A stretch of 64,000 bases of DNA, taken from Clostridia bacterium (GTDB lineage Bacteria > Bacillota > Clostridia > UMGS1883). Positions within the stretch are counted from its first letter, which is position 1, and each line of letters starts with the position of its first letter. Below, in pieces: positions 1 to 8,504 of this stretch. A model generated the notes under the pieces. The model saw only the letters and a program-made list of their open reading frames with translations, made no database searches and was not told the DNA's origin. The stretch spans positions 124,001-188,000 of the forward strand of contig JAFUOO010000012.1 of the NCBI GenBank assembly GCA_017472685.1, given 5' to 3'. The translations under genes and the position numbers were made by a program.

Positions 1-342
1 AATTGTGCCATTTGATAGGTTCATGTAAATTTTGTCCCCAGCATAGGTGGGTGCAACATAGCCGTAGCTTTGCTCTTCTGCCATGGAAGCGGACCTGACG
101 ATTTCACCGGTGGCTTTATTTACGGCATGAATTTCGTCCCCTGCCATAATTACAATTTTATCGCCAATAATAACGGGCTCACCGGCACTCTTCTGCCAGC
201 CTTCACCTATTTGTGTTGCCCATTTCAGGACACAATCATCGGGTGTTGACGCATCTGTAATATGCTCTGCATGTGCTGAAACCGACAAGAGCACTACACA
301 TAATACAATTAAAACAAAAAAAATCTTTGAGTTTGCTTTCAT
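1..342 (-). CDS. Secreted PQQ-like beta-propeller protein, N-terminal part
   Basis: The gene runs off the left edge, so only about 114 N-terminal residues are visible. It begins with a signal peptide (MKANSKIFFVLIVLCVVLLS, then a VSAHA cleavage region). After this comes sequence typical of a PQQ-type beta-propeller blade: VLKWATQIGEGW, then GDKIVIMAGDEIHAVNKATGE and a second GDKIYM strand. Such propellers are usually extracytoplasmic binding or scaffold modules; the PQQ label is structural and does not imply the cofactor. The SD AAGGAGG lies 9 bases before the ATG. The gene sits directly downstream of a cobalamin riboswitch and after a DUF4430 lipoprotein, which suggests a B12-related surface function. 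That role is inferred. Confidence 0.75.
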   Translation of the reverse strand, partial: MKANSKIFFVLIVLCVVLLSVSAHAEHITDASTPDDCVLKWATQIGEGWQKSAGEPVIIGDKIVIMAGDEIHAVNKATGEIVRSASMAEEQSYGYVAPTYAGDKIYMNLSNGTI

Positions 343-370
343 AGCTAACTGCCTCCTTGTTTTTTTACAG

Positions 371-414
371 GAAAAAAAGCATACTCAAAGAAGGCATTTA
401 TTTTTCAATGCCTT
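371..414 (-). terminator. Possible expression-platform hairpin of the cobalamin riboswitch
   Basis: An 8-bp perfect stem (AAGGCATT at 391-398 with AATGCCTT at 407-414) lies between the riboswitch and the beta-propeller gene. On the minus strand a run of seven T residues follows, but about 13 bases past the stem. It may be the terminator half of the riboswitch switch. The distance of the T-run from the stem makes this uncertain. Confidence 0.4.
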
Positions 415-454
415 GTTTACGTACCCTTCAATATCCTGTGAAGTTAATTGGTAC

Positions 455-625
455 AAAGAAGTGGCAGGTCTTCCGACTTAAGTGTCAACATTTTCCTCGC
501 CTTCCCGGTTGCCCAGTGGCATAATGAGAAAAACTCTTCTATCACGGCAGCAGGTCTGTTACGGTTTTGCACCGTATTCCCTATTATGCGTATCTGCAAA
601 AATGCAATACGCCACCTACTTCTTT
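455..625 (-). promoter_or_regulatory. Cobalamin (adenosylcobalamin) riboswitch
   Basis: Read on the minus strand, this non-coding stretch contains the ordered hallmarks of the cobalamin aptamer. They are GGGAATACGGTGCAAAACCG, then AACAGACCTGCTGCCGTGA (B12-box region), then GCCACTGGGCAACCGGGAAGG, and finally AGTCGGAAGACCTGCC. The two ends (AAAGAAGT near 625 and GCCACTTCTTT near 457) can pair as P1. In established examples the RNA binds adenosylcobalamin and turns off the downstream gene. Here the downstream gene is the secreted beta-propeller protein at the left edge; the DUF4430 gene lies upstream of the RNA and so outside its direct control. Confidence 0.92.
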
Positions 626-651
626 ATATATTAAATTAATTTAATTCATAT

Positions 652-1092
652 TTATTCAAAACTCATGGTTGAAAAATCGCAAATATATTTCCAGGTGATT
701 ATATCACCATCAGAAGCAAAGTATTCGCTCATAACACTTTCGCCGTTCACTTCATATACCCATCCGCTCATGCTTCCGCAGGATTTTTCGTATATGTAAT
801 TAATCCCCTTTGCATAACCGTCAGATACATCGATCTGAATGCCCTTTAACTTTGCAACTTGCTCGAGAGCATCAATTGCTCCGTCACCTTCATTAATTAC
901 AATTTCTGTTTTTTCAAGTATCATGCCGTTTGCAGGCACATATTTTTCATCTTTCAAAGCTTCATCAAGCATGTCGTAGTTTGAAAGAATGTCTGTTGCA
1001 TTGATTTCCACCGTTACAGTTATACTGTCACCGCTGTTGCAGGCAGTTAACAGCAACATAATACATACCAAAAGTAAACATAATTTTTTCAT
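652..1092 (-). CDS. DUF4430 (transcobalamin-like) lipoprotein
   Basis: This is a 146-residue lipoprotein. The N-terminus MKKLCLLLVCIMLLLTAC ends in a lipobox (LTAC), so it should be lipidated and held on the outer face of the membrane. The rest is one DUF4430 domain, the fold also seen at the C-terminus of transcobalamin and intrinsic factor; the GSMSGWVYEVNGE and DGDIITWKYICD segments are characteristic. The start was placed at 1092, not 1140, because AAGGAG lies 9 bases before it and the signal peptide begins there. It follows a BrkB-family gene by 37 bp and precedes a cobalamin riboswitch, which supports a role in corrinoid capture. That role is inferred. Confidence 0.82.
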   Translation of the reverse strand: MKKLCLLLVCIMLLLTACNSGDSITVTVEINATDILSNYDMLDEALKDEKYVPANGMILEKTEIVINEGDGAIDALEQVAKLKGIQIDVSDGYAKGINYIYEKSCGSMSGWVYEVNGESVMSEYFASDGDIITWKYICDFSTMSFE

Positions 1093-1129
1093 AAAACATT
1101 TCTCCTTTTTTATATTAGCACCGCTGTGA

Positions 1130-1960
1130 CTACTTGTCAATCTCGCCTTTTTCGAGCATAAGATAATAATTTATTTCACCGCCCAGAAGCAAAATTATCA
1201 TACAGAAATATATCCAGAACATGAAAATGATTAGTGCTGTAAGGCTGCCGTAAACATAGGATTTATCGGAAAAATTATCAACATATACCGAAAAAATAAG
1301 TGAAAATATAATCCATCCGCTTGCCGAGAATATTGCTCCGGGAATCTGGGAGGAAAACCTCAGGTTTCTTCCCGGAACAAATTTATACACGCAAATGAAA
1401 AACACCGTCAGTATAACAAGTGAGCCAATGGCTCTTGCTGAGAGAACAGAGTCAATTATATTAATTGCAACGGGAAAATATTTTCCTACAGTATCTGCAA
1501 TCAGGTTTCCGAAAACCATTATAATGAGCGAAAACAGAATGGCAACAAAAAACACAAACGTATAAAACAATCCGTGAATATTCAGCTTAAAAAAGCCTCT
1601 GCGCTCATCAAGCTTATAAACACAGTCGAGCCCTTTTGCAATGGCAACTACACTGCGTGAGGCTGTCCATAAAAGCGTTACTGCAGGAATAGAAATCAAA
1701 GACAGCTTTGGCGCATTAAGTATCTCTTCTATCATGGTGGATATCACAGCTACTACACCGTGCGGCAGATTATTTCCTGCAAAATTTGTAAAATCCGCCG
1801 GAGAAATACTTATAAAACGTCCTGCTATCATAAGAAACATCATCAGCAGCGGTACGAATGAAATTATCATATAAAACGCTGCATATGCGCTGTATACCGT
1901 TATATTATCTCTGCTCAGCGCCAAAAAGAAAGATTTTAACGATTCATATATTCTACGCAA
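1130..1960 (-). CDS. YihY/BrkB family membrane protein
   Basis: A 276-residue integral membrane protein of the YihY/virulence factor BrkB family, once misnamed ribonuclease BN. It begins near residue 20 with the family's conserved AYAAFYMIISFVPLL segment. About six membrane helices follow, including the ALIIFMFWIYFCMIILLLGGEIN segment (residues about 240-264), whose terminal GGEIN is the family signature. The start is TTG at 1960, with AGGA nine bases upstream. It lies 12 bp after the SLH gene and 37 bp before the DUF4430 gene, so the three may be cotranscribed. The molecular function of the family is poorly established. Confidence 0.88.
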   Translation of the reverse strand: MRRIYESLKSFFLALSRDNITVYSAYAAFYMIISFVPLLMMFLMIAGRFISISPADFTNFAGNNLPHGVVAVISTMIEEILNAPKLSLISIPAVTLLWTASRSVVAIAKGLDCVYKLDERRGFFKLNIHGLFYTFVFFVAILFSLIIMVFGNLIADTVGKYFPVAINIIDSVLSARAIGSLVILTVFFICVYKFVPGRNLRFSSQIPGAIFSASGWIIFSLIFSVYVDNFSDKSYVYGSLTALIIFMFWIYFCMIILLLGGEINYYLMLEKGEIDK

Positions 1961-1972
1961 GTTATCATATCC

Positions 1973-4375
1973 TTACTTTTGAACATAATAATACCAGTTA
2001 CCTTCTATATGTATAAGTGTTTTATTTTTCACTTCTGAAAGTTCTGTATAGGTAAGCCCTCTGAGCTTACCGTCCTCTCCTCTGCCGAGAACATAGTGTA
2101 CGGCGGATTCGCTCTTAGGATTATATCTGATTGAAAACTCTGCAAACTTCGTGGAAAGAGTGGTTGTAATACTCAGTATATCCTCGGGCAGTGTGATTGT
2201 GTTACCCATCAGATAATCCCTCACTTCAAGGCCGTTACCTACGCGGCTTATGTAAATTCCGTCTGTATAACGGAGCATTATGTGGTTTGTGAGAGGTGAA
2301 AAAACATCTGTATTAGCTTTCAGAAACGCAGCAACCGAATCATAGTCAATATTGCCGAGAAAGTCAGTATCTGTAATTTCTACGCCGGAAAGGTCTTCGG
2401 ACTTATCGCCTGTTGTTGTGTCCGAATTTTTGATTTCACCTTCGTGCATCCACTTAAAGGTCTTTATTATAAGGGCTGTTGCTTCCGCTACAGTAATGTT
2501 GTTTTTGGGGTTAAGATAACCGTTGTAACCGGAAACAATGCCGTTAGAAGCCATAATATCAACATAATCCTTAGCCCAGAAGGATATGTCGTCGCTATCC
2601 TTGAATATAACGCTCTTATTCCCTGCTTCTGCCTTGGAAATACGGGCAAGAATAATCATTGCCTCCTCGCGGCTGATAAGGTCATCTGCTTTTACATTGC
2701 CATGATTGTCACCTGTCATATAGCCTGTTGCCGAAGCTGTTAAACAATCGGCGTAGTAAATACTTTCAGCATCAAGGTCAGCAAAAGAATTTTCTGTAGT
2801 AATACTGAAGCCGAAAAGACGGTTTATCATTGCAGCGAAATCGCCTCTTGTAATATGGTCGTCGGGCAAAAGAGAAACGCCCGCAGGATTCTGACCTAAA
2901 GAATTGATTGTATCGCAGAAGGATTTGCCCCAGTAATTGTCAGAATAGCCACTTATAAAATCGCCACGTTTATTTACTTTAAGGGTAATTGCATCACCTG
3001 AATAGAGCACCTCTTTGTCTTCATCGCAAAGAGTTAATGTCATATATAATTCGTCTTCGTTTGTAAGAGCATTGTCGGGAGAAAGCTCAAAATGAAACTC
3101 ATAACGAGACATTGTAAAATCGCTTTCATCACCGCGCTTGATATAAGGCACGGTATAACCGCTTCTAAGGCTTTTGCCATCTTTATCGGTGATATTGTAG
3201 CCTATATGAGAAACCTTGCTTACAATATTGCTTTCGTCACCGGATTTAACGGTGCTGAACATAGGCGAAAAGATGCCGTAAAAGCTGGTGTTTACATCTT
3301 TGGTAAGAACAAATCCGTCAGCAGAATTGAAGTCAGGATATTTGTTGACACCATCAGTGGTTTCACTGCGAAGTATTTTTACAAAAGCAGATTCCTTTGT
3401 TTCAACAATAGTGCCTTTTTTTGTAAGGCTCGCGCCGTTAAAGGTAAAGTTTACAAAAGGCTCACCTATATCAAAATAGAGGTATGTTTTTTCTGAAGCT
3501 GACTTGAAAGAGCTTTCCAGCTTGTGCTTGAGAGGAAGGTTATCATTTTCAATATTATACAGCATAATGCTTACTGATTTTGCATTGCCGTATTCCTGAT
3601 TTGTATTATCGGTAAAACGCTTTGCAACAAGGTAAGAAAAATCCTTTGGTGCTGTAAAAAAATCAGCCGGGGTCCAGTTTCCTGCAATTGAGCTGTTTAC
3701 TGTAAGGTCATTTTCAAGGGCATAGTCAAGTATCAGGCTGTTGTCTGACGCCACAATTCTGCCTTTTGTATTGGCGAATGTAAGCATTTTTTCAATCCGG
3801 CAGACCTCAGTGCCATCAAGCAGCTTTGCCGTTACACGCAATGTATACTTACCTTCGGCAATGTCATTAAGAGGCTTCATGTCTTCGTCATAATACGAAA
3901 GCTCAAAGTCCTTTGAAGCACCACCGTATATAACAGCTGCAAAATAGTCTTCCTTAACAACAACCTTATTCTGCGGTCTTTGTATGGAGTGTCGTTCAAT
4001 ACTGTCAAAAAGTATGTCCGGCGGTGTAAAAAGATTAAGAGCCATGTTGTTTGGTCCGTTGAGAAGTGTGCCGTGCTCGTAGTCAAAATAAACATATTCT
4101 GCCGCCGTTGTGCCATTTGTTGTCACGTTGCTTTCTGCTGTGCGCACAATATTGCCCTTTGAGTCAATCAGCTCAATTCTGACATTTAAAGGCAAGGTTG
4201 AAGTGCTCTGAGCTCCGCGGTCAATTTTACCCACTACGTAAAAATCTCTCCCGGGCATTATTTCACTCTCAGCATCAGCTGGAGCATAAAGAATAAGCTC
4301 TGCTGCAGAAGCCGCAAAAAGTGAAGCTGTCAGAAGAAAAGTACATATTAACAGTGAAACAAGAAATTTTTTCAT
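1973..4375 (-). CDS. S-layer-homology (SLH) domain surface protein
   Basis: An 800-residue exported protein. It has a signal peptide (MKKFLVSLLICTFLLTASLF, cleavage near AASA), about 450 residues of unrecognised beta-rich sequence, and three consecutive SLH repeats at roughly residues 485-670. Their landmarks are ITRGDFAAMINRLFG, SREEAMIILARI and ITVAEATALIIKTFKW. SLH repeats bind pyruvylated secondary cell-wall polymer, so the protein should coat the cell wall. The C-terminal 130 residues carry no recognised domain. The start at 4375 is preferred to 4432 because the signal peptide starts there behind AAAGGG. A terminator hairpin of araA sits immediately upstream. Confidence 0.85.
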   Translation of the reverse strand: MKKFLVSLLICTFLLTASLFAASAAELILYAPADAESEIMPGRDFYVVGKIDRGAQSTSTLPLNVRIELIDSKGNIVRTAESNVTTNGTTAAEYVYFDYEHGTLLNGPNNMALNLFTPPDILFDSIERHSIQRPQNKVVVKEDYFAAVIYGGASKDFELSYYDEDMKPLNDIAEGKYTLRVTAKLLDGTEVCRIEKMLTFANTKGRIVASDNSLILDYALENDLTVNSSIAGNWTPADFFTAPKDFSYLVAKRFTDNTNQEYGNAKSVSIMLYNIENDNLPLKHKLESSFKSASEKTYLYFDIGEPFVNFTFNGASLTKKGTIVETKESAFVKILRSETTDGVNKYPDFNSADGFVLTKDVNTSFYGIFSPMFSTVKSGDESNIVSKVSHIGYNITDKDGKSLRSGYTVPYIKRGDESDFTMSRYEFHFELSPDNALTNEDELYMTLTLCDEDKEVLYSGDAITLKVNKRGDFISGYSDNYWGKSFCDTINSLGQNPAGVSLLPDDHITRGDFAAMINRLFGFSITTENSFADLDAESIYYADCLTASATGYMTGDNHGNVKADDLISREEAMIILARISKAEAGNKSVIFKDSDDISFWAKDYVDIMASNGIVSGYNGYLNPKNNITVAEATALIIKTFKWMHEGEIKNSDTTTGDKSEDLSGVEITDTDFLGNIDYDSVAAFLKANTDVFSPLTNHIMLRYTDGIYISRVGNGLEVRDYLMGNTITLPEDILSITTTLSTKFAEFSIRYNPKSESAVHYVLGRGEDGKLRGLTYTELSEVKNKTLIHIEGNWYYYVQK

Positions 4376-4393
4376 TTTATAATTTACCCTTTC

Positions 4394-4427
4394 AAAAAAG
4401 TCAGAAGCGCCACAAAGGACGCTTCTG
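4394..4427 (-). terminator. Terminator after araA
   Basis: On the minus strand CAGAAGCG (4420-4427) pairs with CGCTTCTG (4402-4409) and is followed after two bases by six T residues. It lies between the araA stop and the SD of the SLH gene, so it should limit readthrough into that gene. Confidence 0.7.
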
Positions 4428-4443
4428 CACATTTTAATAAGCC

Positions 4444-5907
4444 TTATTTAAGCTTGTATACGATATCGTTATAGAAAAGTTCCTTCTGTAACTGGTTTAC
4501 ATCAGTATTCTTATCTATAAGGACAAACTCCATATCGCACATTCTTGCGAAGTCGCGAAGCTCGTCAACGCCTAAAGCTGTTGAAAGACATGTGTGATGT
4601 GCGCCGCCTGCATAAATCCAACATTCAGCACTTGTTGCAAGATCGGGATGAGGCTTCCAAAGAACGCTTGCAACAGGAAGCTTGGGCATCTTATGTGTGT
4701 TTTCAACCACTTCCATGGTGCATACAATCATTCTGAAGCGGTTGCCCATGTCAATAATTGTTGCAGCAACTGCGTCGCCCTGCTTAGAGTCGAACACCAA
4801 TCTTGCAGGAGGATTCTTGCCGCCGATACCAAGCGGATGAACTTCAATCTTGGGCTTTGTTGCAGCAATTGAAGGACAAACCTCAAGCATATGCGCACCA
4901 AGAGCCATTTCGTTACCATCTTCAAGATGATATGTGTAATCTTCCATGAAGAGTGTGCCGCCATCCTTGCCCTGAGCCATATACTTCATTATAGCTGTAA
5001 GAGCCGATGTCTTCCAGTCGCCCTCACCACCGAAGCCGTAGCCATCACAGTGCAAGTTTTGTACAGCAAGACCGGGAAGCTGATTAAGATTATGTAAATC
5101 TTCAAAGGTAGTTGTGAAAGCCTTGTAATTACCCTTGTCAAGGAACTTTCTGATACCAACCTCGTAAAGTGCCTGTTCGCGCACTGCATTCACATCATCA
5201 GTGTTCATTTCGTAGCGTTCGTTGTAAACTGCCATTTGAGCTTCAACTTCTTCATCGGTAACAGTTGCGATTACATCGGTAAGGTCGCCTACACCGTAGC
5301 CGTTTACCTGCCAACCAAACTTGATTTCAGCTTCAACCTTGTCACCTTCAGTAACTGCAACGTAACGCATATTGTCACCAAAACGTGCAACCTTGAGCTT
5401 CTTTGAGAAATCGTAGCCTGCGGCAGCTCTTGCCCATGCTTCGATTTCCTTGGCTACTCTGTCTGTTGACCAGTGTCCTGCAACAACCTTTCTTGCCATG
5501 CCCATACGCGTTGCAATGAAGCCGTGTTCACGGTCACCGTGTGCGGACTGGTTAAGATTCATGAAGTCCATATCAATTGAATCCCAGGGTATTTCCTTAT
5601 TGTACTGTGTATGTAAATGAAGAAGAGGCTTCTGGAGCATATTAAAGCCTGTTATCCACATTTTTGAGGGTGAAAATACGTGCATCCATGTGATAACACC
5701 GATACATTCATCATCGGCATTAGCAGCTTTAAAAACAGCTGCAATTTCATCAGGAAGTGTTACAAGCCCCTTTGAAATAACGCCAACGGGAAGCTTGGAG
5801 TCAAGGTGAGCAGCAATTTCTGCCGAATGAGCATTCATTTCAGCAAATGCGTCTGTTCCGTAAAGGTGCTGACCGCCGGTAATAAACCATATTTTTTTGT
5901 TTTTCAT
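4444..5907 (-). CDS. araA: L-arabinose isomerase
   Basis: A 487-residue cytoplasmic enzyme converting L-arabinose to L-ribulose. Recognisable landmarks are the N-terminal WFITGGQHLYG, the HTQYNKEIPW segment, NLNQSAHGDREHGF and GFGGEGDWKTSAL (around residues 290-305), plus EVCPSIA. The length matches the family (about 490-500). The start at 5907 has AAGGA eight bases upstream and begins MKNKKIWFITGG; the longer frame back to 5970 runs through the promoter and is rejected. No ribulokinase is adjacent, and the araD-type epimerase lies about 35 kb away in this window. Confidence 0.95.
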   Translation of the reverse strand: MKNKKIWFITGGQHLYGTDAFAEMNAHSAEIAAHLDSKLPVGVISKGLVTLPDEIAAVFKAANADDECIGVITWMHVFSPSKMWITGFNMLQKPLLHLHTQYNKEIPWDSIDMDFMNLNQSAHGDREHGFIATRMGMARKVVAGHWSTDRVAKEIEAWARAAAGYDFSKKLKVARFGDNMRYVAVTEGDKVEAEIKFGWQVNGYGVGDLTDVIATVTDEEVEAQMAVYNERYEMNTDDVNAVREQALYEVGIRKFLDKGNYKAFTTTFEDLHNLNQLPGLAVQNLHCDGYGFGGEGDWKTSALTAIMKYMAQGKDGGTLFMEDYTYHLEDGNEMALGAHMLEVCPSIAATKPKIEVHPLGIGGKNPPARLVFDSKQGDAVAATIIDMGNRFRMIVCTMEVVENTHKMPKLPVASVLWKPHPDLATSAECWIYAGGAHHTCLSTALGVDELRDFARMCDMEFVLIDKNTDVNQLQKELFYNDIVYKLK

Positions 5908-5956
5908 ATTCTTCATCCTTCTTTCTGTAAAAATATCGCATATATTGCATGTAATC

Positions 5957-5985
5957 ATTATAACACACATGTTTTATTTCTGCAA
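5957..5985 (-). promoter_or_regulatory. Sigma-A promoter of araA
   Basis: Minus-strand TTGCAG (-35, 5980-5985), a 17-base spacer, and TATAAT (-10, 5957-5962), about 50 bases before the araA start. The -35 hexamer sits inside a perfect inverted repeat (5971-6015) that could be an operator. Confidence 0.75.
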
Positions 5986-6015
5986 TAATTAAGTTAAATA
6001 TTGCAGAAATAAAAC
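5971..6015. repeat. Perfect 17-bp inverted repeat at the araA promoter
   Basis: GTTTTATTTCTGCAATA (5971-5987) and its exact reverse complement (5999-6015) are separated by 11 bases. The left arm covers the araA -35 box. The pair also spans the 3' end of the candidate small gene after gerC. There is no T-run on the minus strand after it, so it is more likely an operator than a terminator. The binding protein is unknown; a sugar-responsive repressor is one possibility. Confidence 0.6.
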
Positions 6016-6138
6016 TGCGGAAATTATTGCCGGCAGCATAATCGAAAAGAAATCGTTTTTTCTGCCGTTTTTTAATTGAAAAAATGCAAAAGAAACCGTG
6101 TATATCTCTATGAGCATAAAGCTTAACCATCTTAACAT
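5989..6138 (-). CDS. Candidate small two-helix membrane protein at end of ger operon
   Basis: A 49-residue ORF begins five bases after the gerC stop. An SD-like AGGGG lies eight bases before its ATG, inside the end of gerC. It starts MLRWLSFMLIEIYTVSFAFF, has a short polar, basic linker (KNGRKND) near residues 23-29, then a second hydrophobic stretch to the end. Two short helices joined by a basic loop match the layout of the small D-subunit proteins known beside some Bacillus germinant receptor operons. No sequence identity to those is claimed. An overlapping reading frame to 5840 was judged spurious. Confidence 0.45.
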   Translation of the reverse strand: MLRWLSFMLIEIYTVSFAFFQLKNGRKNDFFSIMLPAIISAVLFLQYLT

Positions 6139-6142
6139 AACA

Positions 6143-7408
6143 CTAACCCCTGTCATTCTTCTGGGACAATTCGCCGAAGGTCCTTATTGTCAGATCAACA
6201 GAAACATCAAACTCTGCCGACGCAAATTTATCGTACCAGTTATATTCTTCCCATTTGTCAACTGTCAAAAACTCTGATTTTGCTACTTCTGAGAATGCGC
6301 ATATATCGCAATCAAGCTTTTTAATTTTACTGAGAAACTTATTTATACTCTCCTCTGTTTTTGTTTCAAAATAATCCTCGAACAAGTGCGGATTGCGGAT
6401 ATAAGTGTCATCCTTGCCAACCTCTGTAAAATCCCCTTCCAGGGTGATTCTGATTGAAATTCGCGGTATGTCATCACATTTTACTTTGATTTTTGCTTCA
6501 TCAGAGTTTGTAATGTAGCAGGTAATCATTTTGTCAGGGTTATACGGATTTGAAAGTGTAAAGTAGGTGTTGGGCATACTGTTTGTTATCAGCTGAAGAC
6601 AGGTTGCCTCCCCTTTTCCCAGCACGGTCGTCAGCTTCCCTTCTTTCAGAACGGCTACTCCTTGAATTTCTGCCGTGTTTTCACTCTTGCTTATACTATG
6701 ACCTGCAGTTGTATTAATGGCAAAGTCGTCTGTGTTTTCGGCAAATTTTCCGGGTATTGTTTCACTTTCAGTCGGTTCTTCGCTTGAATTTTCACTTGCT
6801 TCCTCTTCGGTTTCTTTAATTGTAATATCTTTTATTGCGCAATAAGGCAGCACACTTGACTTTCCTGCTCTGTTCAAACCAAAATACGAGTCATAAAGAT
6901 ATAAATCCCCCTTTTTTCCGGAGGTCATTTTATTAAACAGAAGCTGAAAATACTTTTCAAGGTGATATGTTTGCACAGGGTTGATTTTTTCTAAAAATTC
7001 CATAGATGTTTTATCTGTTACGCACACATAGGTGTTGGGACGGAAATGATTTGAGCGCACAAGCATGTAGATATGCTCACTAAGACCTTCCTTTGCAAGC
7101 TCCTCAGAAAAAATGAGAGTTTGTGTATGTGTCAAAACTATCATCTGGCTTTTAAAATTATTGATTTGTTCAATTGCCGAATATAAAGAGGGTGCCTCAA
7201 TCACAATAGTTTCGTCGTTGCTTTTTCCGTCTTTACTTGCTTCTTTTGAAGGAGCCGTAAAAACAAAGGTGAAGCGAAGATTGTAGTTTTCGCCCTTATC
7301 AAAGCCGATGGCAGTCACAAAGGATTTGCTGTCAACCTCATTTATACGCATACAGCCTGAAAAGAGTATAATAATAACAAGAAAAGGAACAAATTTAAGC
7401 TTTTTCAA
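6143..7408 (-). CDS. gerAC: Germinant receptor C subunit (Ger(x)C lipoprotein)
   Basis: A 421-residue lipoprotein of the Ger(x)C family, the outer-surface subunit of a GerA-type nutrient germinant receptor in the spore inner membrane. The signal is KKLKFVPFLVIIILFSGC with a lipobox cysteine, followed by MRINEVDSKSFVTAIGFDKG, typical of the family. The C-terminal third (INKFLSKIKKLDCDI, then the domain end) is the conserved folded domain. The chosen start is TTG at 7408, with AGAGGTG just upstream, not the GTG at 7438. It overlaps the gerB end by 14 bp. Which paralogue it is (gerA, gerK or another) cannot be told. Confidence 0.92.
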   Translation of the reverse strand: MKKLKFVPFLVIIILFSGCMRINEVDSKSFVTAIGFDKGENYNLRFTFVFTAPSKEASKDGKSNDETIVIEAPSLYSAIEQINNFKSQMIVLTHTQTLIFSEELAKEGLSEHIYMLVRSNHFRPNTYVCVTDKTSMEFLEKINPVQTYHLEKYFQLLFNKMTSGKKGDLYLYDSYFGLNRAGKSSVLPYCAIKDITIKETEEEASENSSEEPTESETIPGKFAENTDDFAINTTAGHSISKSENTAEIQGVAVLKEGKLTTVLGKGEATCLQLITNSMPNTYFTLSNPYNPDKMITCYITNSDEAKIKVKCDDIPRISIRITLEGDFTEVGKDDTYIRNPHLFEDYFETKTEESINKFLSKIKKLDCDICAFSEVAKSEFLTVDKWEEYNWYDKFASAEFDVSVDLTIRTFGELSQKNDRG

Positions 7409-8495
7409 AATTACACCTCTTTTTAGAAAAAACTGCACCGCATATCAAAAGTAGGAGTGGTAGTATCGGATATGCAATATAGCTGTATTTCATTAAAAAA
7501 TCGTATATCCGTTCAACACTTGTCTCCGAGGATGGAATCAGTGCAACCATGCTGACTATATAGGCAAAGATGAAAACCAACGGTTTTGTGCGCGTAAGAG
7601 CAAAGGTTTTTTTGTAAATATATGCAGACATTCTCACACCTACACTTACATATGTGTATATTGCTGCACCCCAGACAAATACATTCAAAGGCTCAATCCT
7701 TTGAAAAAAAGTACCTGCCTTAATCATTCTCGTCATCTGATAAAGAGGCAGGGCAAAAGTACCCGCAACCTCGTACGGAACAGACAATTGATAGGATAAA
7801 GTAATAATACTTGTCACCAGGATTGAAGCAGTCAAGCCTGTAAAGCATATTTTCTTTACAGATGATTTATCCCCAAAATAAGGTATTAAAAACAACACAA
7901 TACCCATTTCGTAAAAAGAGGCATTTTCAAACAAGGCATTGCGGATAACATCCCCCACACCCGACCCAAGAAACGGAAAAATGTTTGTAATCGAATGGCG
8001 AGGAAAATTAACAAGAGCGATGACGGCAATCGAAATCAAAATGCAAGGTAACACAATACCGCATGAATTCAAAAGAACTCGCAGTCCTGAAAACGCACCA
8101 ACAATACTTACTACAAGAACAAAGAAAGAAATATCATCATATGATATACCCTTCAGTACAGTGTTACGTATAAGCTCGCAAAAACAACGGAAAACGGCTG
8201 CCGAGCTTATGACAAACACTATAACACTGAAAATTCCCGTTACATATCTTCCCTTTTTTCCGAAGATTGCCTCAGATATATCAATTATATCTTTGTTGTC
8301 GTAATTGCTTGCAAGCTTTAAAATAATTACAAGCAGGAACAGGTCAAACAAACCGCTTATTACAACCTCAATCCAGCCCGCAGATGCCGAATTTCTTGCA
8401 AAAAGCGACGGGGTTGATATCAGAGCTTTCGTTATTATCAGCGTAATTATCAGTGAGGCGGAGCCCCACATTCCTGTTACTTGTTTTTCTCGCAT
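7395..8495 (-). CDS. gerAB: Germinant receptor B subunit (GerAB/ArcD/ProY permease family)
   Basis: A 366-residue membrane protein with about ten hydrophobic helices, of the endospore germination permease family related to amino-acid transporters. In established receptors the B subunit forms the germinant-binding pocket. It begins MREKQVTGMWGSASLIITLI and has the family's mid-protein FYEMGIVLFLIPYF region. It lies 9 bp after gerA and overlaps gerC by 14 bp, the canonical A-B-C order. The ligand cannot be inferred from sequence. Confidence 0.92.
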   Translation of the reverse strand: MREKQVTGMWGSASLIITLIITKALISTPSLFARNSASAGWIEVVISGLFDLFLLVIILKLASNYDNKDIIDISEAIFGKKGRYVTGIFSVIVFVISSAAVFRCFCELIRNTVLKGISYDDISFFVLVVSIVGAFSGLRVLLNSCGIVLPCILISIAVIALVNFPRHSITNIFPFLGSGVGDVIRNALFENASFYEMGIVLFLIPYFGDKSSVKKICFTGLTASILVTSIITLSYQLSVPYEVAGTFALPLYQMTRMIKAGTFFQRIEPLNVFVWGAAIYTYVSVGVRMSAYIYKKTFALTRTKPLVFIFAYIVSMVALIPSSETSVERIYDFLMKYSYIAYPILPLLLLICGAVFSKKRCNFEKA

Positions 8496-8504
8496 AAACT
8501 ACCC

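Noticed and set aside
448..639. 63-codon plus-strand ORF
   Set aside because: It lies exactly over the cobalamin riboswitch read on the other strand and has no SD or recognisable protein sequence.
5840..6130. 96-codon minus-strand ORF overlapping araA start and its promoter
   Set aside because: It reads through the araA promoter, SD and N-terminus in another frame. The 49-codon frame at 5989-6138 fits better (SD, hydrophobic helices).
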